From Trochalopteron elliotii (taxonomy: Eukaryota; Chordata; Aves; Passeriformes; Leiothrichidae), in contig JANPWX010000452.1 in NCBI GenBank assembly GCA_024734555.1, positions 381,115-445,114 on the forward strand: a DNA stretch of 64,000 bases, given 5' to 3'. This document shows, one piece after another, positions 12,541 through 23,547 of the stretch (positions within the stretch are counted from its first letter, which is position 1; every line of letters starts with the position of its first letter). The notes under the pieces were generated by a model. It searched no databases, was not told the DNA's origin, and saw nothing but the letters and a program-made list of their open reading frames with translations. The position numbers and the translations under genes are program-made.

Positions 12541-15500
12541 AATTTTATAAACTATTGGCTGATAGGTATGCTGTGTCCCTGTGTAATTCTTCATAGAGAC
12601 CCAAATTCACCTTTTCCTCTCTTGGGTCTGATTTTATTCTTTCACTTCAGCAGCTACAGAACCAGTGACCAGCATGCCTGGTGTTGCATTCTACCAATGC
12701 CTTCGTCACTGGTAGAAACCACTGTTAATGCTAATAAGTAGAGATTTCTGTAGCTGCGAATGGTTCCCATTAAACAGAAGGACTTTTCTATCTGTTGGGT
12801 TTCACTGACTAAAAATAACTGTCTGATATGCAGAATTTATAGTGGTGGTGTAATTTTTGAATTTATAATGCATTTCTATTGGTACTAAAAAAAGGAAGTT
12901 AATTTTTCATCAAGATATACTGACCTTGAAAGTTGCGGAATGTAGTAAAGATTACAGCAAGATTATGACATTCTTAGTCAGGATAAATATGCACCACGAT
13001 GGTTTTATGCTTTACTAAAGTCTGCTAGACCTTCAGCAGCGCATTGACAGCCATCCAGAGTGAATTTTCATTACACTTATCCAAACAATTTTTATAATCT
13101 TAGCAAGCATACTCCATCTCAAGGTTTATTTAGATGAATAATGTTTCAGATTTAGCTGATCAAGATAACTGCTTGGGAAAAAATAGCTCTTTATGTGGAA
13201 AGATTGCTGTCCTTTTCACTGCTTGTCTCTGTATTTGCTGGTACTGGGCTCAATAAAAATAACTTTTTTCACCACTCCTCACAGGGTAGGTGTGTGTTTC
13301 AGAGACCTGCAAGCCCAGCTCCCACTGAGTGTGGAGCCAGTTGTAAGAATGCATGTTCTTCCAGCTCAGGGGAAATTCCAGAGCAAACTGGATAATCTCT
13401 GTGTTCTCTTCAACTCTTCTGGCTGTTTGGTGTTTTCTAAATTTTAACAGGAAACTTCCCCATTGCTGCCAGTTTTCCAGGATTTATCTGTGGGCTACCC
13501 CCTGTAGAGCACTGAAGGCTTTTTACTGGAGAACATGAGTTTAGCCTTTCTGGCAGACTCTAAACTATGTATGGTTTAGGAGATTATTTTTCTGTAGGCA
13601 TTTTCTCGGTTTTAAAAGAGAAGCATATTCTTGGGAAAGGCTGTTTTCAGGACCTGTGCCTAGAGGACTTTGGCATGACATGTCTAGGATAACTTGGGAA
13701 GATGGGAGGTGTCAGAGCTGGATGATTTTGGGAAATTGGACCATGTTGGAATGGTTCTTCTTCCAGGGTGGTTTACTGTCCTCTGTTGTCTAACAGAGAT
13801 TGGGGTTGTGACAGGGTGAGTGTTCCTGAGGTCACATCTCTTGAGGACTCCAGATATTAGGGTATTCCTGCTCTTCCTGCTGTGGTGTGTGAGCTTGGAG
13901 AGTTACTTGTGTGCCTGCTGGGCCACCAGGAACCCTGTTGTAAGCTTTAGTGCTGCATGGAGCTGTTTGCATTGCCAAAGACAGATGGTTTCCAAAACTG
14001 TAATTTGAATAATGAACAGGAGGCAGGTAGTGAAATGGTAGATTTGAATGCTGCTGGGGACCTGAAAAATAAGGCATGCCAGTTTTATTCTGCATTCCAT
14101 AAAAAGAATCTGGTAAAGGAGCCTGATTTGCATCTCCAGAGATGTTGTCCTATTTACACTTTATTCACAACAGAAGAGATTCTAATTCCTGTACTGTGAG
14201 TGCAGTTAAACGACCTTGCTGAGAAGCTGAGATGCTTTTCTTTGTGTTCTTATATCCATGTTTTATTTCTTAGAGGTTTATGCCACAGCTTTACTGCTTT
14301 GCAGAGCTTTGGTGATTGGTAGTACATTTTCTGTAGGAACAGAATTGTTGCATCTGCCAGAGAAAAGCAATTTAGGACAGGTGCAAAAAGATTCAATGCA
14401 AATAATGTGGAAGGTTCCATAGATAAGCTTTTTGCAAAAGGGAAATCAGTAATTAAGATTACAGCTGTTAAAAGCAGATTTATATTCAATCAAACTTGAT
14501 AACGCTACCTAAGATTTATTAAAAAGATATGTATGTCTGTATTTGCATACCCATTTCCTATTATGGCAGAACCTTGGATGTGCTTCCTAGGAAAGCAGAG
14601 TAAAAATGCTTTCCTGGGCTGCACAGGTGCTCTGACATGGACAGTCATATCCCTACACAGAGCTGTCCAGGATTTGAGTTACTCATTAACTGTGCCCTTG
14701 ATGCTGTTCCTATGAGGTGGTCATTGTCCAGCTTCCATGTTATCCTGCTGTAGGAAGCAGTCCCAGCCCTTTCTGCCTGTGTAAAGGGGAAGTGATGCTG
14801 GCCTGGGGCTGACTGTGCCTCGAGTCCGTTGGGAAGTCTGTGTGTTGTGTTTCTAAATCTGGAGCAGTGGCACGTGCAGTACAGAAATTATTGCAGAGGT
14901 TTCTGCATTGTCAGCTGCAGCCTCACTGGGTTTGTTAGGCTCAGATATGAGCTCAATCCCTGGGAGACTATTCCCACAACATTCACTTTGCAATGCTCAG
15001 ACTGAGGCAAGCTGTCTAGAATTGGGGTCACTCTTAAGTGAAATTAGTAAGTTCCACCCTGGGGACAATATAAAAGTTCTTCCCAAATGGCAATGGTGTT
15101 ATTAGACTTATTGATCTATAGGAAATTTAGTCATCAGTTTGTAACCTAACGGGGTGAAAACCAGAAAACTTGAGTCTCTGAGTGAAGCTGAAGGAGGGTT
15201 GTTTTTTTGTTGGTTTGTTTTTTTCTCTTTTGTTTCTGAGCTTAGAAAGGAACGTAGTCGATTGAATTCACATCTGGTTGGCTGATTTTCTTAATGGAAA
15301 AACTCCAAATTCATTGTGAAGATTAGAGTAAGCGTTTATGGGTTTTCAGGATTTTGAATGGAATTTGAAGTATTGTGTTTTCAAGCACTGGACAAATCAG
15401 TTTTCTCATAGGTATTTGTTCATGTTCTAATTTTGGCATTTCTTTGTCTATTTTCTAATTTTAAAAATTGTTTTATACTTCATGTTGTGTCTTGGGATTT

Positions 15501-16550
15501 CATAATGTGCTTGCTCTTTTTGCAAAAATGCACACAAATTCATTGAAGTTCCTCATGACAAGAAGTTCTCATCTAAAAATTGTTGCCAAGTTAGTTGGAA
15601 TCAACATATTTATCAAGAATAAGCTGCTTGTTAATGAGAGTGGAATTTGCAAATCATAAAAAATTGATGAGTGTGTTAATATGCACGATTTGCTTTAAAA
15701 GAGTACAAACACGCTTGCCTTATTTTCTTCATAATAATGGTTAACAAATGTATCTGAAAGGTCTCGTGAGCGAGATAAAGAAAAATTGGTTAGCCTGTGA
15801 AAAGTGCTTGCCAGCTAAAAATGTCTTTTCTCTCAAGCTTTATCAATCTCCTCTTTTGCATTTAAATTCATAAATTGCAAATTATATAGGTTTGGAGGGG
15901 CTTTTTGTGCAAATTCCTCTGGAATTTTAAATGTCCAGCCTTGCAAAACTTCAGTTTTCTGTAGTTTGGGGTGGATGTTTTTGACTTGTTTCTGGCATCT
16001 CTCTACATCTTTATTCATCTCTATTTCCTGTAAGTGTACTGTTTTCCAAGAAGCTGAAAGATGGGAATCTCCTGGTAAACTCTTCTTGGTCTTCTCTGTT
16101 TGAAAACTGAATTTTTTCCTTGATTGCAATTATTTCAAAATATCACTTCACTTAGATTCCTGTGCTTTGTGTTTTAGATATTTGTTGTTTTAAAGTGTAA
16201 GACTCTATGGGAGTTGCTATCTGGTCCATGCATCTCTCTGCTTATACAGTAACCAAAAATTGTGTTAGAACCTTGGTGCTGTTTTATGCAGGCAGACCAG
16301 TTAGGCTACATTATTTCAGTTCAAAAAGCAACTGTTTGAGCCATCAGATTGATAAAAAAATCATAAGTATCTTTATAAAACAAAACAGCTGTGTGTTGAG
16401 GATACACAAGAGTGGAATGCAGATATTACTAATGTACTTAGTTACTAATTTTGATAATTGTGGTGCAAGTGGCAGCCACATAAAATGATCCATGTGGTCA
16501 TTTGTGAGGTTTTAATTGGTTGGTTGAAGACATGTTCTTTATTCTGGCCA
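12541..16550 (+). other. SBF2 upstream intron, unique
   Basis: Nothing family-like is visible on either strand, apart from the minus-strand ORF at 15833-16129 listed separately. Short overlapping ORFs at 13.2-14.2 kb occur in several frames and have no domain features. Confidence 0.55.
15833..16129 (-). pseudogene. Protein-like minus-strand ORF, unidentified (possible exon or retrocopy remnant)
   Basis: This frame is open for 98 codons between an upstream TAA and a TGA and has no ATG at its beginning (it would start at TTG). The composition is protein-like: lysine- and glutamate-rich, with HLQEIEMNKDVERCQKQVK as a likely helical stretch. This is followed by LQGWTFKIPEEFAQKAPPNL and a C-terminus ending AKEEIDKA. 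Acceptor-like AG sites lie inside it (for example after CAGTACACTTACAG). I see no good GT donor, no poly(A) tail and no recognised family. An AT-rich intron of this size will give a few ORFs of this length by chance, so it may be nothing. I include it because its composition differs from the other chance ORFs here. Confidence 0.2.
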
Positions 16551-16810
16551 AAGAATCACAGGATGGGGCAGGTTGGAAGGGACCACAGCTGATCATCTGG
16601 TGCAACCTCCTTGCTTGAGCAGGGGCATCCCAGACCCCATGGCACAGGATTGCATCCAGATGGCTCTGGAATATCTCCATGAGAGGGACTCCAAAACCTC
16701 TCTGGGCAACCTGTCCCAGTGCTTGGTCTCTGCACAGTAAAGAAGTTCTTTCTTGTGTTCAGGAACTTCTTGTGGATCAGTTTCTGCCCATTACCTCTTG
16801 TCCTGTTAAA
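16551..16810 (-). mobile_element. CR1 LINE 3' fragment, minus orientation
   Basis: This is a well-preserved CR1 3' end read in reverse. It starts with the inverted tail AAGAATCACAGGATGGGGC, then GGTTGGAAGGGACCACAGC and TCATCTGGTGCAACCTCC. Further on are TCTCTGGGCAACCTGTCCC and TAAAGAAGTTCTTTCTTGTG. It stops near CCTCTTGTCCTGTTAAAG, the usual kind of 5' truncation. It is the least diverged minus-strand copy in the window. Confidence 0.93.
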
Positions 16811-19800
16811 GAGGGTACACCTTTAGATTGGAAGTTCATTTCCTAGAGAGCCCTGACAATTTTCTGGCTTTTTTCAAACTATGTTGTCTTTGGTTTCAGC
16901 AGGAACTTGAATATTGTCAACAGCTTAATGCAAAATATCTGTAGACCTTAAATCTAAAGACTTAACTGCAAGAAGATCTTTTTCTCCCACTGCAAACTGT
17001 TTTTGTGAGGAAGACTTGAGGAGGTTTAATTACTAGAATATTTCTGGGGCTTTTCCCCTGAGTTCTCCATGCACATCATACACTCATGGTAATAATTTCT
17101 CTAAAACCCTATTTGGTTAGCCTTGTCAAAAGAGAAAAACCCTCATGAGACTTTTGTTACAATATGTTAATCTAGAGACAGAGCTACCCCAAACAGTCAC
17201 TCAGTGTGCTTTCTGATTTCATTTTAATTTCCACCCTGTGTTGAGAAAGAACATTTTCAGACTTGTTTAGACCTTTAAGTGGTTCAAACAGGAGGAAAAC
17301 AACAGAATGGTGCTGTTCTGAATTGTTGACCAGGTCCATGTTGTACAAATTCTCTGGTGTTGATCTGGTGTCCCTAAGATGTTGTCGTCATCAAGCTATC
17401 GTAGTTGATGAAATGAATTTAAAATATCGTCTTTTTAAATTTTTATTTTCATTTTGCTTAGAGGCTCAAGCAGACATCAACACAATCAATTCATTTTGGT
17501 CATGTTTCCATGGTTTTTTCCACACTCTTCTGTGGGGATGTGAAGTTTTTATTCCAATAGAGGCAGAGAATCTGTTTGGATTACATTGCCATTCAAAGAG
17601 GGTGTTGAGGTTACTAATGCTGTAACCTTGTTCTAGAAATGGTTGTCATCACTTTGTCCTGCAGTTCTCTCTTTAGAAGGCCCTTTTTTTGGTGTGGATT
17701 CCCCCCCCGCCCCAAGATAAGTATTGGAAAGTCTTAACTTTGTGTTGATTAGAATGAATTTTTGCTTTAATACTCATGCTGAAGTAGTGAATCCCTTAGA
17801 GATGATCAGGAATGGGTAAGATCATTCAAGGTCCTGGGTAAACCTAGATCATCATTTCCTACTGCAGCCTCTGATGTGTTGAAGGCCATTGTGGAAGGGT
17901 CTAAATTTGATTTCTTTTCTGTAAATTCTTGTTCCTGATGCAGGAGCAGTTCCCTAGGGTTGCTGCACTGAAGGCTCATATCACAGCATCTTTTTATTGA
18001 GATTTGACAATTTTAAGTCTGCAACAACTTTGCCAAATCTCAAATATGTATGACCCGAATTTTCCATACTACTAATATTGCAAATGAAAGCATTCTAAAA
18101 AGAATGTCTGCTCAGCATTTCAGAGAATCTGGCCCTGTGTCTGTAGTGTCCAGTTGTAGCAATTAGGGAATACCTGTAAGAAGTGTCTCTTCAGCATCAC
18201 ACACAAAATTGGTGGCAGAGGCACAGGGGTATGTGCTGGTTCCCAGAGTAGCAGTTGATCACCTGTGTGGCTGATCAAACACATGCACTGTTTTACCATA
18301 CAAACACTTCCCCTGATTTCTTTTCTGTTTATGGTTGCCCACCCATGCCTGTTTTCCTCCTTTCTTAGCAGCAATGAATCTTCTTCGGAGTGCTTGCATG
18401 CTTAGCACTGGAATTAAGAAGCCACCTTTAAGTTTCAGCAGTGTCAACTTTCAGCGGGAACTTCGGTGATGTAGAGGAAGCTCAGTGTGTATTAAATGTC
18501 AGTGTTTTCTATCCAAATCAATTCACCTCTTCTTTTATCAGATGCTATGCACAGCTTTTCTCTGCTCCTTCACTTTTCTGAAGCTTCTTTTGCTTGCTTA
18601 CAAGTACCACATTTACAGGTGGTGAATTGGCAAGTAAAATTGGTTTGCTAGACAGCAAGGAATTGTCAAGTCATCTTTATATCGCATCTGAATTCCCCAA
18701 CTTCTATAAAATGTTACTAGTAAAATTGTTAGCAAGTGAATGGAGTCATTCGTTTGGGGAGTTGAGTCATTTTCCACTCCCAGCTTTCTAATACGGGGAA
18801 GTAGTAGTATCAGTTCATACCCCACTTTCTGGGGTTTGGAAAGGTTTTGAAATCAGTGTGGAAATACTGGATTTGAAACAGTTCCCTGGTTTTGTATGGC
18901 TTTCTGATATGCTGAAAGATGCAAAGTATGTAGCTGAGCATCATCTTGTCTCCTTAAACTTGTTTTGAACATAGTTGTGAAATATTAAAAAAAAAAAAGG
19001 GAGAAAAGAAAAGGGGGGAAGACATTTTATGATTCTGTAATGGTTTTAGAGAAGTGCAAGCCATTAGTGCAATTGAAAACGGTTCTTGTTGCATTTAAGT
19101 AGTGCAGTAGGTCTATGACACTTTGCATGCAAAGTTGATTAGTGAAAATGTTAAGTAAAGAGGAAATATTATAGTGCAACTTTTAAATGCATACTGAAGA
19201 TATATTTAATGTTACTTGAAGATTCATAGCTTTTTAATCCTAAAAATATTGGCATCAAATCACAAAGTGCATCATTAAATTTGCATTTCGTTCTTGAAAT
19301 GTATCTGGTAATTACACAGCTGTTAGGAAGTCGTGGGGTTTATAGAAACAAGGATATCATCCAGGCTTTCTGTTTAGCATTATTTTTTCCTTCTAGTAAT
19401 TTGTTTTGCAAAATGTTGAGTTGCAAGCTGTCATTAATACTGGACGCTTTTTTAAGGGCGTACATAATTCACAGTATCAAAAGATGTATAATTTTACACA
19501 TAATTTTTCCCCCTAGCTATGATGTTTCTATTTCACTGTGGACAGAATTTAAACTGTTAGAAACTTGTAAGAGTCAACGTAAAGATTCCATTTTTTTTGT
19601 TTTATTCCTAATTTAAATCCTTTGAAAATCAAAGAAGCTACTTTTGCAAATTTCTCCTTTTCTACTCTATTATAAGCAAGATATTGTTCTTGATCTTTGT
19701 TTTCTGCTCTACTTTTTGCTTTACCCTTCAAGCACAGCTTGATTTGCTGTCTTGGTGGCTGGTGCTGAGCAGTTGGAAGCAAAAGGACAAAATGGGCTGT

Positions 19801-22230
19801 AGAATGATAGTTTTGAGGAGCAAGTGGACTTAGAGCATTAAGATTGGAATAGCAATTCTAGTTTTAATTGTAACCACGTTTATTGGCTGTCGCACTTTAA
19901 ACATCGCAGTATCTGGGGATTTAAACTAAATCATGTAGAAATAAATGCATTTTGGCTTTAGAGAAAGAAGACCTGGGGTTTTTTTTTGTGTGTGTGTTGT
20001 AAGACACAAGCTGCTGACATTGCACTGGTGGCTGTGAATACACTATAGAGCATACCACATTTTCAGTGCTGGAGTGTTTTGCTATGTTTTTACCACCAAG
20101 GAAGTCAAAGAATTAAGGAAAAGCCTTTAACAATGGAAATTAAAGATGTTAGTGAAGATCTGACTTATTTCACCCAAGAGTATTAAGGAAGTGTTCCTAA
20201 AAATGTAAAAGCCTTAGAGCATTTAGCTGAGCACAAATGCACCTTACTGAATGCAGAGTCACCAGGGCAGTGGAAGAACGCCCGGATTGTTCGAATCCCG
20301 TCCCGTCATTCCAGAAGTTGTAATCACTGTTATTCCGGTTAGAGGGTGCGGTCAGCGCTTCAGGCACGGGGTCACGAGTCACACTTTGCTGTGCCAGGTT
20401 TATGGAGATGGGTTTGCAGATGTGTACAGCTTTAGGCAGTTTAAATTGCACATAATTTTGGTATTAATGTGTGTTGGAAGATCCGTGTCTTGTAATCTAC
20501 AACTAAAGAAGTAGAAAATGTGATGGTGTTTGTTGCTTATTGTTATGATTTTGTGTTTAGGAGATTTTCTGGTTTTCTTTCTGCAGCATGCCAATTTCAC
20601 TTTTACAAGATGAGAATTCTGTTAAGGAGTTGCTCATCTCTGAGACTCTTTGGGGTAGGATACTCAATATCTGCAAAGAAACGTCAAATAAAATTTACAA
20701 TGGTAAAGGGAAAAAGATGACCATTTCCTCAGGACTGAGTTATGGCTACAGCATTGCTGTCACTTTGTGCTTTTGGGGGAATGTTTTTTGGAATGGTAGC
20801 TTTCAGTGAGACAAAAAAATGAGCTATGCCCATTTTAGGCACTCAAGACCTGTCTATGCAAAAGTGTTATCCAATTTGTTTTCCTTGAATTTCTTTCTCA
20901 AGTAATGATATTCTGCCTATATTTTTCTAGCAGCTTTCCTGTGAAGTGTTTTGTGTCCAGCTTTAAAACAGTTTTGAAATTCCTGAACTGGGGGAAAGGT
21001 TTCAACAAGGACATATTAGTTGCTTTTCATAAATGGGATGCCACCAAAGTCTCTGATCAAAGTGAGCACTGTTGAAACTCAAGCTGAATTGAATTGGAAA
21101 AGGTAGTGAAGAGAGTTCTTCATCTTTCCAAATGTCTACAAAAGAAGAAAATGAAGACCTGCATCAAAAAATAGGTTATTCTTGAGTGTGAACAAGTGTA
21201 AGGATTTGTGAAAGGGGTAAGTAAATTCTTGGTCTAGTTTTTAAAATCTTAACATGGCTGTCCAAGAGATAACACAAGAAAGATTTCTGCAAAGGAGCTG
21301 ATGTAATTGAAGCAAAGCAAGTTGCTGAGTAGGACTTTTAAGAGATCTAGTTCAAATTACAGTGCTTTAGTTCCTCAGTATAGTGAAGAACTGATGTAAT
21401 TATAAATGTGGAAGAAGGATACTTATTAGAGGTTTTAAAGGAAATGGTGCAAGATAAAGAAATTTTAGTGTCAGAGGTAAGTGAGGAATGGGTCAGAAAG
21501 ATGTGAGTCACCAGTGACAGGAAGAGTAGGTGGTCAGCTATGGCAGAAAATTACATTTTCTTGGATGCGGGTGGGAATACCGACTGAAAGACTGTGGATA
21601 ATGACTCAAGTTTTGGTCTGCCACTCAGTCTGTAAACATGTTTATATATCCAGTTCGTACTCCAAAGTGTTGATAGATCTTTGTACGTTGCTGATTTTTT
21701 TTGGATTAAAGGTAGTGAAATAGATGACATGTCTTTGACCTTTCCCTTTTTCCCTAGTGTTGCTTTTTATCTCACTGATTTTGAACTGTAAGATATATGA
21801 ATAAGTTGGTGCATGGAGAGCAAGGGGTGTTAATTCTGTGCCTGGGAGCATGGAGGGAGTCGTTTCACAGCCTTGCTATTCCACGTGACACTCGATGGCA
21901 ACTTCTGTGACTTGGAGGTGCTGCTTAGCTGTGGTTTACAAATGAAGAACACCAGTCTGTGAGCTCTCCCATAACCTACAGTTCCAGAAAATGATGTCTA
22001 GATCCTGGCAGAACTGTTCTCTCTGTTCCCTCTGCCTCATTTTGTTCTGGTATTGTGGTATGTTTTTCTTTCCTGTATCCGGTGCTCATCCGCTGAAGTC
22101 ACTCTTCTTGTGCTTCACTGTTTAATTCAAATTTGTTTTATGAAAACGGACATATGAAGGAATGTTTTTAAAATGCGTCAGTTGTTCCATGATAATACCA
22201 AAGAAATATTTTCTGGTTTCGTTATGAGAA
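16811..22230 (+). other. SBF2 upstream intron, unique
   Basis: This holds a C-rich run at 17701-17713 (C8, G, C4), an A12 run at 18987-18998 continuing into a purine stretch to about 19023, and the CpG-dense patch at 20248-20388 listed separately. The 120-residue ORF starting at 17263 uses a TTG start and lacks any recognisable domain. Nothing else is identifiable. Confidence 0.55.
20248..20388 (-). other. CpG-dense patch with exon-like borders, hypothetical minus-strand exon
   Basis: Ten CpGs occur between 20279 and 20376. On the minus strand the patch is flanked by an acceptor-like CCTGGCACAG (AG at 20390-20389) and a strong donor-like GTAAGG (20247-20242). The interval is exactly 141 bp, open in phase 0 through all 47 codons, and the ORF continues beyond on both sides. 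The residues look protein-like: QSVTRDPVPEALTAPSNRNN, then SDYNFWNDGTGFEQSGRSS. I do not recognise the family. Against an exon: the acceptor's pyrimidine tract is weak, and a + strand frame is also open across the patch, as expected for any CpG-rich, stop-poor DNA. It could instead be a regulatory element. Confidence 0.25.
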
Positions 22231-22506
22231 GTGATGAGAAGAGAGGCACAAGTGTTAATGCATTCTTTGCCTTTGTCTTCAACAAGGATGACAGACCAAG
22301 GTTCTTCCCCCAGAGGGTGGTTGGGCACTGAAACAGCTCCCCAGGGCAGTGGTCACAGCACCAGCCCGACAGAGCTCAAGGAGCATTTGGAGGGTGCACT
22401 CAGACATGTGGTGTGACTCTTGGGGATGGTCCTGTGCAGGACCAGGAGCTGGACTTGATGATCCTTGTGGGTCCCTTCCAGATCAGCATGTTCTATGATT
22501 GTATGA
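22231..22506 (+). mobile_element. CR1 LINE fragment with large internal deletion, + orientation
   Basis: The left 60 bases read in frame as NAFFAFVFNKDD, resembling the NAFFASVF motif between the endonuclease and reverse transcriptase of CR1 ORF2. The sequence then jumps, near 22300, straight to the CR1 3' untranslated region. There it reads GGTGGTTGGGCACTGAAACA, CTCCCCAGGGCAGTGG, TTGATGATCCTTGTGGGTCC and CTTCCAGATCAGCATGTTC. It ends with TTCTATGATTGTATGA. The whole reverse-transcriptase core is missing. Confidence 0.88.
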
Positions 22507-23415
22507 CATATTCAAGAATTGAGCTCAACTAAAAAGAAATTAGCGTATAGTTCTGGCTTTACATGGAGAATTCCTTTTGTTCTGGGTGAAATGTAGTTTG
22601 AAAAATGAAGTGCAGTGACTTTCAGACCACTTGCAGAAATGTCTAGGCCTGTGTTTATGACCTGAGCTCTACACCAGTGTTTTCAAGTTGTAGCAGCTGA
22701 GGTTTTTAACGACATAGTTAGTATCTTAAAGACCTGGGGGGTAAGGAGTACTCATTCGTGAAGAACAGTCTGTTGGTTTCTATTTTGGTGCAAATCTGTA
22801 CATAATCAAAAAATCATTCTGGCAATCTACTCTTGAGTTTATCTGTGTGGGCCAAAACCATTAGATAAAGTATCCACTGCCTGCTATGCCTTTGTGTAAG
22901 ATAAAGAAGGAGTTTGAGTTGCACAGTATTGACTAGGAAAAATGGAAATAGCAGGAAATTTTTGTAATGGTTTACAGGGTCCTTGAATCCCTAAATACTC
23001 TGAAAGATTTCTTTTCTTCTGTGCTGCTGGAGGTTGTGCGTAGGACACTGTTGTTTGCTGTTCAAGTGTCGTAGGTCAACACATGTTTCCTGGTATGCAA
23101 CTGTTGAAAGGGGAGGGGGTTTTGCTTGTTTTTTGCTTCTTTTTTTTTCTAATGTAACCCATACACACAATGTCAAAGCTCATCTATTATTCTTTTAATG
23201 TTTGTCCAGTACTACATAGTTATTTTCAAATTTTCACTTAATTTGTTTGGAGTTTACAGCGAATACTTCTCATATTATTTTTCTTTTGTATGATCTGTTT
23301 CATATTTGGGAGACTTAGGAATGTAGGAAACATTGATGCACCAGGAAATGCTGCCTGCAGTAGGGTATTTCTGCTCATCTTGGATCATTTCTCCTGAGAC
23401 AAACGAATGACTCTG

Positions 23416-23547
23416 CTAATATTTGTAGGCACTTTGCAGTCCTTGCTGCTCAGACAAGACCATCATGTCTGAGATGTTGTCATCGTCGGTGCTTCTGCCG
23501 CCGTCGTCATCTACCGACATCCACTGTGTCTCGGAGTTCCAGCCTTC
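23416..23547 (-). other. CpG-dense patch, hypothetical minus-strand terminal exon or retro-fragment
   Basis: Seven CpGs fall in 50 bases (23484-23533). On the minus strand a TTTGGTTTTCAG acceptor-like site (AG at 23549-23548) is followed by 43 open codons and a TAG. The peptide begins EGWNSETQWMSVDDDGGRST and continues DDDNISDMMVLSEQQGL. It ends SAYKY: acidic, with the look of a C-terminal tail. The frame stays open upstream for only about ten more codons to a stop. I cannot name a family. No AATAAA follows closely; a weaker ATTAAA lies a little over 200 bases downstream on that strand. All three + strand readings are also partly open, so coding is uncertain. Confidence 0.25.

Noticed and set aside
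17263..17625. 120-codon + strand ORF
   Set aside because: It begins at TTG and not ATG, with no recognisable domain and no conserved-looking composition.
20287..20300. tRNA B-box-like GTTCGAATCCC suggesting a tRNA gene or tRNA-derived SINE
   Set aside because: The bases flanking the TTCGAAT loop do not form a T-arm stem, no A-box lies at the right distance and no poly(A) or SINE tail follows.
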